5,312 nucleotides of DNA from Prevotella sp. UBA4376 (GTDB lineage Bacteria; Bacteroidota; Bacteroidia; Bacteroidales; Bacteroidaceae). Shown here piece after piece: positions 1-5,149 of the stretch (its first letter is position 1; each line of letters opens with the position of its first letter). Where the stretch lies: contig DGRY01000143.1 of NCBI GenBank assembly GCA_002391185.1, positions 1 through 5,312 on the forward strand, written 5' to 3'. The notes beneath the pieces are model-generated. The model did not search any database. It saw only the letters and a list, made by a program, of their open reading frames with translations, and was not told where the DNA came from. A program made the position numbers and the translations under genes.

Positions 1-47
1 AAATCATAATGCATACTTATTCTGTATAAGGTTTTTATATGTTTTTC

Positions 48-82
48 TTCATTCTTCAAACCTCAAAATTCAATGTTCAAAG
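48..82. repeat. Degenerate 7-bp tandem repeat, five units
   Basis: Five adjacent 7-mers fit the consensus TTCAANN (TTGAA preceded by two free bases on the other strand), with starts at 48, 55, 62, 69 and 76. Each unit differs from the consensus by at most one or two bases, and the fixed part is TTCA or CTCA. The phase is kept without gaps across 35 bp, which makes chance resemblance less likely, although the region is AT-rich. No gene overlaps it. Its function is unknown; it may be a decayed intergenic simple repeat or a phased protein-binding array. Confidence 0.55.
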
Positions 83-89
83 TGGTTAG

Positions 90-130
90 GCTGATATCCT
101 TTGCGCGATTGCGCACTGGTGCATCAGCAC
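90..130. repeat. GC-rich nested inverted repeats
   Basis: This 41-bp island is much richer in G and C than its surroundings. It contains several competing hairpins: GCTGAT at 90-95 pairs with ATCAGC at 123-128, GCGC at 103-106 with GCGC at 111-114, GCAC at 113-116 with GTGC at 119-122, and that GTGC with GCAC at 127-130. The pairings overlap, so not all can form together. It resembles a short dispersed palindromic element or a structured RNA fragment, but one copy cannot show this. No reading frame is associated with it. Confidence 0.4.
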
Positions 131-141
131 TTTATTTTCTA

Positions 142-186
142 GTGTATGAATGGATTTTTTCTGAAAGAGAATTCCATTTCATACAC
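142..186 (+). terminator. Long hairpin, possible terminator of an upstream transcript
   Basis: Bases 142-150 pair with 178-186 (nine pairs), then 151-154 pair with 173-176 after a single bulged base at 177. An upper stem 157-162 / 166-171 includes one G-U pair and closes on a GAA loop. The stem is followed by a T-rich but interrupted tract (187-200). This could end a transcript entering from the left edge. The broken T tract and the lack of a visible upstream gene keep the call tentative; an intergenic inverted-repeat element is the alternative. Confidence 0.4.
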
Positions 187-219
187 ATTTTCTTCTTTTT
201 AAAATCTCAAGTAAAATAA

Positions 220-231
220 TTCGCTTGCGAA
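220..231. promoter_or_regulatory. Short inverted repeat, possible operator
   Basis: TTCGC at 220-224 and GCGAA at 227-231 form a compact inverted repeat with a 2-bp centre in otherwise AT-rich DNA, about 80 bp upstream of the AraC-like gene's promoter. It could be a regulator-binding site. It is short enough to be chance, and no regulator is assigned. Confidence 0.2.
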
Positions 232-313
232 ACTTTAGTTATAATTAAAAATATGTATATTACTATAATAAAATATGCCAACCGAAAAAAAATTCACAAA
301 AATCAAGAAAAAA

Positions 314-345
314 TTTGGAGCATGAGTGAATTTTCTTTATATTTG
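314..345 (+). promoter_or_regulatory. Bacteroidetes-type promoter of the AraC-like gene
   Basis: TTTG at 314-317 and TATATTTG at 338-345 are separated by 20 nt. This matches the Bacteroidetes primary sigma factor consensus (TTTG, 19-21 nt, TAnnTTTG). Transcription should begin near 351-353, which leaves a leader of about 30 nt before the ATG at 383. The promoter lies downstream of the in-frame GTG at 326, so an mRNA made here cannot contain that codon. Confidence 0.8.
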
Positions 346-382
346 CAAAAATATATTTGATAACATTTTAACACATAGTACT

Positions 383-865
383 ATGGCTAAGTATAATATT
401 ACAGAGAAGAAAGAAAAGGAAGCTACTTATCGTACACTCGTTAATCCTTCTGTAATGGATGATCTTAAAGAGCGCATCCTTGAAATCATTGTAATACAGA
501 AGAAATACAAGGACAAGAATTACACAGCTCAGCTTCTTGCTTCAGACTTAGGTACAAACACCCGCTACATTTCTGCAGTTGTAAACACTCGTTTTCACAT
601 GAGCTACCCTGAATTTGTTAACAAGCACAGAATAGAGGAAGCAATGACTCTGTTGCTCGACGCAAGATATCAGGGGCTAAACATGGAAGATATCGCTGTT
701 AAGGTGGGGTTTGCAAACAGACAATCATTCTATGCATCATTCTTTAGATTCAACAACTGTACTCCACGTGAATACAAGTTGAGAAATTTGGCACTTCATC
801 CTGCCTTGAAAACAGCTGCTAAGAAAAAAACTACCAAAGGTCGCAAGAAAACAAGTAAAAAATAG
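383..865 (+). CDS. Small AraC-type HTH DNA-binding protein with lysine-rich tail
   Basis: This 160-residue protein is probably a cytoplasmic transcription regulator or nucleoid-associated DNA-binding protein. It consists almost only of the AraC/XylS DNA-binding unit. A first helix-turn-helix lies at about residues 47-68 (TAQLLASDLGTNTRYIS), a linking helix with HRIEEAMTLL at about 82-91, and a second helix-turn-helix at about 99-132 with the family signature IAVKVGFANRQSFYASF then TPREYK. There is no N-terminal sugar-binding or receiver domain. Residues 143-160 are strongly basic (10 of 18 are K or R), which suggests non-specific DNA contact; this is unusual for AraC proteins. I chose the ATG at 383 because the promoter at 314-345 excludes the in-frame GTG at 326. 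It lies 116 nt upstream of the C10 protease on the same strand, so control of that gene is possible but unproven. The family call is firm; targets and ligand are unknown. Confidence 0.85.
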   Translation: MAKYNITEKKEKEATYRTLVNPSVMDDLKERILEIIVIQKKYKDKNYTAQLLASDLGTNTRYISAVVNTRFHMSYPEFVNKHRIEEAMTLLLDARYQGLNMEDIAVKVGFANRQSFYASFFRFNNCTPREYKLRNLALHPALKTAAKKKTTKGRKKTSKK

Positions 866-981
866 TTGCTTGAGCGACATTTCAATATCATAAAAAGATT
901 GAGAATAAGCTCTGACGTGACTATAATATACCTTGTTTTTTGGCTTTAAAGTAGCCATCCAGCAATTCAAAAATCATTTTT
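866..981 (+). other. Gap between AraC-like gene and protease; no clear promoter
   Basis: A weak 5-bp hairpin (865-869 with 874-878, TTGA loop) overlaps the stop of the AraC-like gene and has no T tract, so it is not a convincing terminator. I found no good TTTG plus TAnnTTTG pair for the protease. The nearest candidates are TACCTTGT at 929-936 and the T-run ending in G at 942, and both lack a properly spaced TTTG. The protease may be read through from the upstream promoter, use a non-consensus promoter, or need an activator. Confidence 0.4.
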
Positions 982-2967
982 ATGAAGAAAACATTTTTTT
1001 TTCTAACTATTCTTTTTTCAACTATATCGCTTTTTGCGGATCCTGTTGATAGAGAACAGGCATATAAGAATGCCCAAAAGTTTCTGAAGAATAACGGAAG
1101 TGGCGCTAAATTAAAAAGGCCACTTGTATCACGTGGTGAAACCAGTCAACAACCTTATTATATATTCAATGCTGAAGATAATCAAGGTTTTGTTGTTGCA
1201 TCAGGTGATGATCGTACTGCGCAGATATTAGGCTTTGGCAACAGCGGAAATATCGATGTTGCCAACATACCTTTGAATATGCAGGAATTGTTGGCAAATT
1301 ATGTCAAGCAGATTGAAGCTTTGGGCAACAAAAAGGTTACAACCACAACTGTTGCAGGAAGCGGAAAGGCAAATATTTCGTCGTTGTTGAGTACAACATG
1401 GAATCAGGATATACCTTATAATAATAGTATGAATGTAAGTGTGCCAGGTAAGACTGGAAATCCATATACTGGATGTACTGCAACTGCATTGGCACAGGTG
1501 CTAAGATATCATAGATATCCTGATGAAACAAAAGCCGCAATTCCAACTTTCACAACAAATAAATACCACATATCTGTTCCTGCTGTAGCTGCAAACTCAC
1601 CTATAGATTGGGACTATATGCTTGATGCCTATGCAGGCGAATCATCTACTGCAACACAGGAAAAAGCAGTTGCCGATTTGATGATGTATTGTTCATACGC
1701 TTTGCGCTCTGATTTCTATCCAGACGTAACAGGCGCTTATCTTAACACCATCCCACCTATCCTTGTTAACATTTTTGGCTACGACCCAACAGTTATGTTG
1801 GAAGCTTCTGCCAACTACACTATTGACAGCTGGCACAAGATGGTTTATAACGAACTTACAGCCAATCGTCCTGTAGTATATGGAGCATCGAGTATAGGTG
1901 GTGGTCATGCATTTGTTATAGACGGCTACAGAACAGATGGTTATTACCATATCAACTGGGGCTGGGAAGGAGCTTGTGATAACTATTTCTTACTTCATAT
2001 TGCTAATCCATATAGTATAGAAGGAACAGGAGCAAGTAGCACAGAAGATGGATATAGTTTTGGCCAAGAAGCTATAATAGGCTTTCAGCATGGAGTTGAT
2101 AACACAGACCGAACACATCTTGACGCATATCTTGATGGTTTTGACGAAGATGAAGGTGGTGTATACATCAATTTTGAAGCCTACAATGTATTAGACAAAA
2201 CAAGCTCCTATGATGTTGGAGTAGCGTATTATGACAATTCAAACAATTTGCATGTTGTTTGGACATACAATGCGGATAACATCAACTTTTACAACGGAAT
2301 TGGAGGCGGAATTTATCTAAACGATTTAGGAAACTTTCCTGCAGGAACATATACTCTTTTTGCCGTAAGTAGAGCTGACGGCACAGAAATATGGTATAGG
2401 TCAGGTGATCTGCCATCACAGACAGTTGTGCTAACAGTTGCTGCTAATGGCGAAAAAACATTAAGCCAGCCTGCATTCGCAAAACCAGATGTGGTACTTG
2501 CATTCCCTGAAGAAAAAGTGGTGAACCATATACTTCCTGTTGACATTAAAGTAACAGCCAACAATCAAGAATACCGTGGTCCAATCTTCCTTTTTGCAGG
2601 TAGAGTAACTCAAATTCCTGCAGAAGCAGCAGACCAGATTGGTGTGGAACTTGCTCAAGGAGCAAATGATGAAATAACACTTAATTTCACGCCAAAATAT
2701 ACTGGTACATATAACATTTGGATTACAACAAGTAATGAGGTTGGATTAGATGAGCAAAAGAAATTGTATCTCGAAGAAAAGTATATCCTTGCAAAGACAA
2801 GTATAACTGTTACTAACGGAACAGGAATAGAGAATGTGCAGGTATTATCTGACAAAAAAACTGTGCAGAATGACAACAATACATATAATATTGCGGGTCA
2901 AAAAATAAGCAGAAACTACAAGGGAATCGTAGTAAAAGACGGTAAAAAAATAGTTTTTGTTAAATAA
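982..2967 (+). CDS. Secreted C10-family (streptopain-like) cysteine protease with sorting-type C-terminus
   Basis: This 661-residue protein is a papain-fold cysteine protease of MEROPS family C10, relatives of which include streptococcal SpeB and interpain A of Prevotella intermedia. A Sec signal peptide spans residues 1 to about 19 (MKKTFFFLTILFSTISLFA, cut before DPV). An inhibitory propeptide of the SpeB/Spi type follows at about 23-110 (YYIFNAEDNQGFVVASGDDR). The catalytic domain runs from about 130 to 370. The nucleophile is C165 in GCTATALAQVLRYHRYP, the catalytic histidine is H309 in GGHAFVIDGY, and the conserved tryptophan motif is NWGWEG at 325-330. Residues about 380-610 look like two beta-sandwich modules. 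The end (about 630-661, TYNIAGQKI then KGIVVKDGKKIVFVK) resembles a type IX secretion tail. It would be made as a zymogen and act on extracellular or host proteins. A run of nine T at 994-1002 lies in the signal peptide. There is no Shine-Dalgarno, as is usual in this phylum. The family and catalytic residues are clear; the substrates are not. Confidence 0.93.
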   Translation: MKKTFFFLTILFSTISLFADPVDREQAYKNAQKFLKNNGSGAKLKRPLVSRGETSQQPYYIFNAEDNQGFVVASGDDRTAQILGFGNSGNIDVANIPLNMQELLANYVKQIEALGNKKVTTTTVAGSGKANISSLLSTTWNQDIPYNNSMNVSVPGKTGNPYTGCTATALAQVLRYHRYPDETKAAIPTFTTNKYHISVPAVAANSPIDWDYMLDAYAGESSTATQEKAVADLMMYCSYALRSDFYPDVTGAYLNTIPPILVNIFGYDPTVMLEASANYTIDSWHKMVYNELTANRPVVYGASSIGGGHAFVIDGYRTDGYYHINWGWEGACDNYFLLHIANPYSIEGTGASSTEDGYSFGQEAIIGFQHGVDNTDRTHLDAYLDGFDEDEGGVYINFEAYNVLDKTSSYDVGVAYYDNSNNLHVVWTYNADNINFYNGIGGGIYLNDLGNFPAGTYTLFAVSRADGTEIWYRSGDLPSQTVVLTVAANGEKTLSQPAFAKPDVVLAFPEEKVVNHILPVDIKVTANNQEYRGPIFLFAGRVTQIPAEAADQIGVELAQGANDEITLNFTPKYTGTYNIWITTSNEVGLDEQKKLYLEEKYILAKTSITVTNGTGIENVQVLSDKKTVQNDNNTYNIAGQKISRNYKGIVVKDGKKIVFVK

Positions 2968-2989
2968 CGTAAAGTTTTCAAATGAATTC

Positions 2990-3020
2990 TTCGCAAATTA
3001 AATAAAAAGTCGTACATTAG
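2990..3020 (+). promoter_or_regulatory. Possible promoter for a short RNA after the protease gene
   Basis: TACATTAG at 3013-3020 is one base off the TAnnTTTG box and is followed by C, as is common in this phylum. TTCG at 2990-2993 sits 19 nt upstream in the -33 position, also one base off TTTG. Together they are a plausible but sub-consensus promoter that would start a transcript near 3026. In AT-rich DNA such partial matches do occur by chance. Confidence 0.3.
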
Positions 3021-3024
3021 CGAC

Positions 3025-3109
3025 CGTTACAAATACAGTAACGTGAAATGTTTAATGCGAATAAATTATAGAAAGTAACAATCTGAGAAGATAGTTACTT
3101 TCTTTTTTT
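3025..3109 (+). ncRNA. Candidate small RNA, or structured 3' UTR of the protease mRNA
   Basis: The segment starts with hairpin CGTTAC 3025-3030 / GTAACG 3038-3043 (7-nt loop) and ends in the strong terminator at 3070-3109. A longer-range stem could also form in a read-through mRNA: 2990-2995 with 3056-3061 and 2998-3004 with 3049-3055, around a 2-nt bulge. GTTAC or its complement GTAAC occurs four times (3026, 3038, 3075, 3094), so hairpins can exchange partners. With the possible promoter at 2990-3020 this would be an independent RNA of about 85 nt; otherwise it is the 3' UTR of the protease transcript. No known RNA family is recognised. Confidence 0.3.
3070..3109 (+). terminator. Strong intrinsic terminator after the protease gene
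   Basis: Ten perfect pairs (3070-3079 with 3094-3103), an A-A mismatch, then four more pairs (3081-3084 with 3089-3092) close on a GAGA tetraloop. The right arm runs into a stretch of seven T (3103-3109). This is a textbook Rho-independent terminator for the protease transcript or the candidate RNA. The A/T-rich flank on the left might let it act in reverse for the convergent minus-strand gene too. Confidence 0.88.
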
Positions 3110-3129
3110 ATATACCTATTTTTACGAAG

Positions 3130-3160
3130 AAGCCAGCAAACAAATAATGTTAGCTGGCTT
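3130..3160 (-). terminator. Hairpin downstream of the acidic-tail gene
   Basis: Bases 3130-3137 pair perfectly with 3153-3160, and inside an A-A mismatch 3139-3141 pair with 3149-3151. It lies 47 nt beyond the stop of the minus-strand gene, where a terminator would be expected. On neither strand does a clean T run follow, so it may be a weak terminator or an mRNA-stabilising 3' hairpin. Confidence 0.4.
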
Positions 3161-3207
3161 AATATAATAATCTTCAAAAAATATCAGAACTACATATTTG
3201 ATCTCGT

Positions 3208-4011
3208 TTAAAAGTCATCATCATCAGAAAGATCAGCTGCTTCGAGGTTCAAATCATCTGAGTCTTCATCAAAGTTAGTGCGATAACTCTCTTCTGTGAG
3301 TTTATCCTCGTCAAAGGCATCATCATCGTCATCATCATGATTTTTGTAGCTGTCCTCAATCTCTGGAAGATCCTCGTCACTATCATCAATATTATCGCTG
3401 TCAATATCATCATCAACATCAAACTTCATCTTCTTTGTTGCCACGAGTGGTTTTTCCTTGGCAAAGATTGCCTCTATCCATGAACCTTTAGAGATTTCAA
3501 GAACCTCAAATCCATCGGCAAGTTTCTTCTCATAAAGTCCACCTGGCTTGTGAAGACGGTCAGCAGGAAGAGTTGTTGTAGAAATATCGAAACCACTCTC
3601 GATAATATCTTGTATGCTCTGAGAAAGAGATTCCCATCCTCCACCAAAATTGCGGTCGAGAACTTCAATAAGCTTTGCTGCTGATATATGGCGTATGTTC
3701 TCGTATGTAAGGTCTGTAACACGCATAATAGGCTTTTTCTTCACCGCCCACTTTACTGTTTGACCATTCACACGAACAGAGCTACATTTAAATCCACGAT
3801 CCTCATATTTACGGATAACTTCAGGTTTATCAATCTTTATTTCTTCTATATCAAATGCAGATTTGAGTACAGAAAGATAATGATTCATGTTATCTTTCAA
3901 GTCGGCATCCTTCTCTGATGCTTCCCACATACGAAATACATCGTTTTCCTGAATATCCCAAACATTGCTCTTTGTGAGCGACTTCAAAATTAATGCTTGC
4001 TGTTCCTTCAT
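3208..4011 (-). CDS. Conserved-looking protein of unknown function with highly acidic C-terminal tail
   Basis: I do not recognise the family of this 267-residue protein. It has no signal peptide or membrane segment, so it is probably cytoplasmic. Residues 1 to about 93 are mixed helical sequence rich in charge (SNVWDIQENDVFRMWEAS, then RKYEDRGFKC). Residues about 94-190 look like a compact domain with NFGGGWESLSQSIQDIIESG at 121-140, followed by GGLYEKKLADGFEVLEISKG and SWIEAIFAKEKP. From about residue 198 to the end, 36 of 70 residues are D or E, including six consecutive D at 226-231 encoded by a GAT/GAC repeat. Such tails occur in DNA mimics, nucleic-acid-binding proteins that limit their own binding, and chaperone-like proteins, but none of these is shown. 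The start is supported by AAGGA (minus strand of 4021-4025) 9 nt before the ATG and by a consensus promoter just upstream. It converges on the protease and diverges from trxB. Confidence 0.85.
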   Translation of the reverse strand: MKEQQALILKSLTKSNVWDIQENDVFRMWEASEKDADLKDNMNHYLSVLKSAFDIEEIKIDKPEVIRKYEDRGFKCSSVRVNGQTVKWAVKKKPIMRVTDLTYENIRHISAAKLIEVLDRNFGGGWESLSQSIQDIIESGFDISTTTLPADRLHKPGGLYEKKLADGFEVLEISKGSWIEAIFAKEKPLVATKKMKFDVDDDIDSDNIDDSDEDLPEIEDSYKNHDDDDDDAFDEDKLTEESYRTNFDEDSDDLNLEAADLSDDDDF

Positions 4012-4020
4012 AATCTAATT

Positions 4021-4025
4021 TCCTT
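4021..4025 (-). promoter_or_regulatory. Shine-Dalgarno-like site AAGGA for the acidic-tail gene
   Basis: AAGGA reads on the minus strand 9 nt before the ATG at 4011-4009. It falls at the very 5' end of the predicted short leader, whose start is near 4026. This site helps to fix the start codon, and the other genes in the window lack a comparable one. Confidence 0.5.
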
Positions 4026-4032
4026 TATATTG

Positions 4033-4063
4033 CAAAAGTAATACAAAAGAATAAACTAACAAA
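4033..4063 (-). promoter_or_regulatory. Bacteroidetes-type promoter of the acidic-tail gene
   Basis: On the minus strand TTTG (4063-4060) is followed after 19 nt by TACTTTTG (4040-4033) and then C. This is an exact match to the TTTG / TAnnTTTG consensus with correct spacing. Transcription should start near 4026-4027, giving a leader of only about 15 nt. It suggests ordinary sigma-dependent expression independent of trxB. Confidence 0.85.
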
Positions 4064-4089
4064 CAATTAAACGAAAAAAAATAGGCGAA

Positions 4090-4122
4090 TTGGAGCTATT
4101 AGAAAAAAAATATCTATTTTTG
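4090..4122 (+). promoter_or_regulatory. Probable promoter of trxB
   Basis: TATTTTTG at 4115-4122 matches TAnnTTTG exactly. TTG at 4090-4092 serves as the upstream element at 22 nt, slightly longer than ideal. The expected start near 4129 leaves a leader of about 55 nt. It stands back to back with the minus-strand promoter at 4033-4063 without overlapping it. An imperfect inverted repeat (AATAG 4080-4084, CTATT 4096-4100) brackets its upstream element. Confidence 0.7.
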
Positions 4123-4183
4123 TAGAATATATATAACAGCATAATAAATTATACTGAACAAACATAATAAATCTAACTGTAAA

Positions 4184-5113
4184 ATGGAAAAAGTAAAAAC
4201 CTTGATTATAGGTAGCGGTCCTGCTGGATATACAGCCGCTATATATGCTGGACGCGCAGGTTTGAACCCTATTCTTTATTCTGGAATTCAGCCAGGTGGT
4301 CAGCTCACAACAACAACTATCGTTGAGAATTTCCCTGGTTATCCTCAGGGAGTTGACGGCACTCAGATGATGATGGACTTTCAGGAGCAGGCATCACGCT
4401 TTGGCACAGTTGTTCGTGATGGAAGTATTGTAAAAGCTGACCTTTCAAATCGCCCTTTCCATATTGTTGACGAGCGTGGCAACGAGATAGAGACCGAAAC
4501 TCTTATCATTGCTACAGGAGCAAGCGCAAAATATCTTGGACTTGCCGACGAAGATAAGTATAAGGGGCAGGGTGTAAGTGCCTGTGCCACATGCGATGGT
4601 TTCTTCTATCGTAAGCGCACCGTAGCTGTTGTAGGAGGTGGTGACACAGCCTGCGAGGAAGCAATGTATCTTTCTTCTCTCGCCAAAAAAGTTTATATGA
4701 TTGTACGCAAACCTTATCTTCGTGCAACAGAAATAATGCGCAAGCGTGTTGAAGAAAAAGAAAATATAGAGATTCTATATGAAACAAACACTCTTGGTCT
4801 ATATGGCGAAGATGGTGTTGAGGGTGCTCATGTTGTATATCGTAAAGGAGAAAGCGATGAAAAAGAATATGATCTCCCTATCGACGGATTCTTTCTTGCA
4901 ATCGGTCACAAGCCAAATACCGATATTTTCAAGGGACAGCTCGAACTTGATGCTCAGGGATTCATAGTAACCAAGGGCAATTCTACCAAAACAAGTGTAG
5001 AAGGTGTATTTGCTGCCGGTGATGTTGCCGACCCTGTATATCGTCAGGGAATAGTTGCTGCAGGTTCTGGTGCCAAAGCAGCTATCGAAGCAAACCAGCT
5101 TCTTAATAAATAA
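4184..5113 (+). CDS. trxB: Thioredoxin reductase (NADPH), FAD-dependent
   Basis: This enzyme reduces oxidised thioredoxin with NADPH through FAD and a redox-active disulfide, in the cytoplasm. At 309 residues it has the usual length of the low-molecular-weight bacterial type. The FAD-binding GSGPAG is at residues 10-15, with PGGQL at 37-41 and ENFPGYP at 48-54. ATGASAKYLGL at 110-120 leads into the NADPH domain. The redox centre CATC is at 134-137 (codons at 4583-4585 and 4592-4594). GGGDTACEEA at 151-160 is the second Rossmann motif. FAAGDV at 276-281 and the YRQG at 286-289 complete the FAD site. The segment equivalent to HRRDxFRA of E. coli reads VRKPYLRA here (174-181). No thioredoxin gene is visible in the window. 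The gene appears monocistronic, with its own promoter and the terminator at 5223-5256. The ATG at 4184 lies directly before the Rossmann strand, as expected. Identity is very secure. Confidence 0.97.
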   Translation: MEKVKTLIIGSGPAGYTAAIYAGRAGLNPILYSGIQPGGQLTTTTIVENFPGYPQGVDGTQMMMDFQEQASRFGTVVRDGSIVKADLSNRPFHIVDERGNEIETETLIIATGASAKYLGLADEDKYKGQGVSACATCDGFFYRKRTVAVVGGGDTACEEAMYLSSLAKKVYMIVRKPYLRATEIMRKRVEEKENIEILYETNTLGLYGEDGVEGAHVVYRKGESDEKEYDLPIDGFFLAIGHKPNTDIFKGQLELDAQGFIVTKGNSTKTSVEGVFAAGDVADPVYRQGIVAAGSGAKAAIEANQLLNK

Positions 5114-5149
5114 ATTACATTATTATCACAGCAGCTTATAATAATACCT

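Noticed and set aside
16..30. Small hairpin CTTAT / ATAAG followed by T-rich sequence, as a terminator
   Set aside because: It has only five weak A/T-rich pairs, and the T tract is interrupted. It is expected by chance in such AT-rich DNA.
326..382. GTG-started N-terminal extension of the AraC-like protein
   Set aside because: The promoter's -7 box at 338-345 lies inside it, so the predicted mRNA begins after this codon. The extra residues also add no recognisable domain.
927..942. Protease promoter at TATACCTTG or at the T-run ending at 942
   Set aside because: Neither has a TTTG element 19-21 nt upstream, and the -7-like boxes deviate from TAnnTTTG.
737..970. Minus-strand frame of 77 codons overlapping the end of the AraC-like gene
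   Set aside because: It lies antisense to a gene with a clear domain, has no recognisable motif and has no promoter.
1337..2879. Several minus-strand frames of 65-85 codons inside the protease gene
   Set aside because: All are antisense to a well-supported coding region and show low-complexity or Cys/Tyr-rich translations without domains.
3474..3918. Frames on both strands overlapping the acidic-tail gene
   Set aside because: The acidic-tail gene has a consensus promoter, a Shine-Dalgarno site and a coherent translation. The alternatives have none of these.
4080..4100. A true OxyR box in front of trxB
   Set aside because: OxyR half-sites have ATAG and CTAT separated by 7 nt; here the gap is 11 nt and there is no second correctly spaced half.
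4381..4967. Additional frames within trxB
   Set aside because: They overlap a complete and unmistakable thioredoxin reductase, and their translations look like frame shadows.
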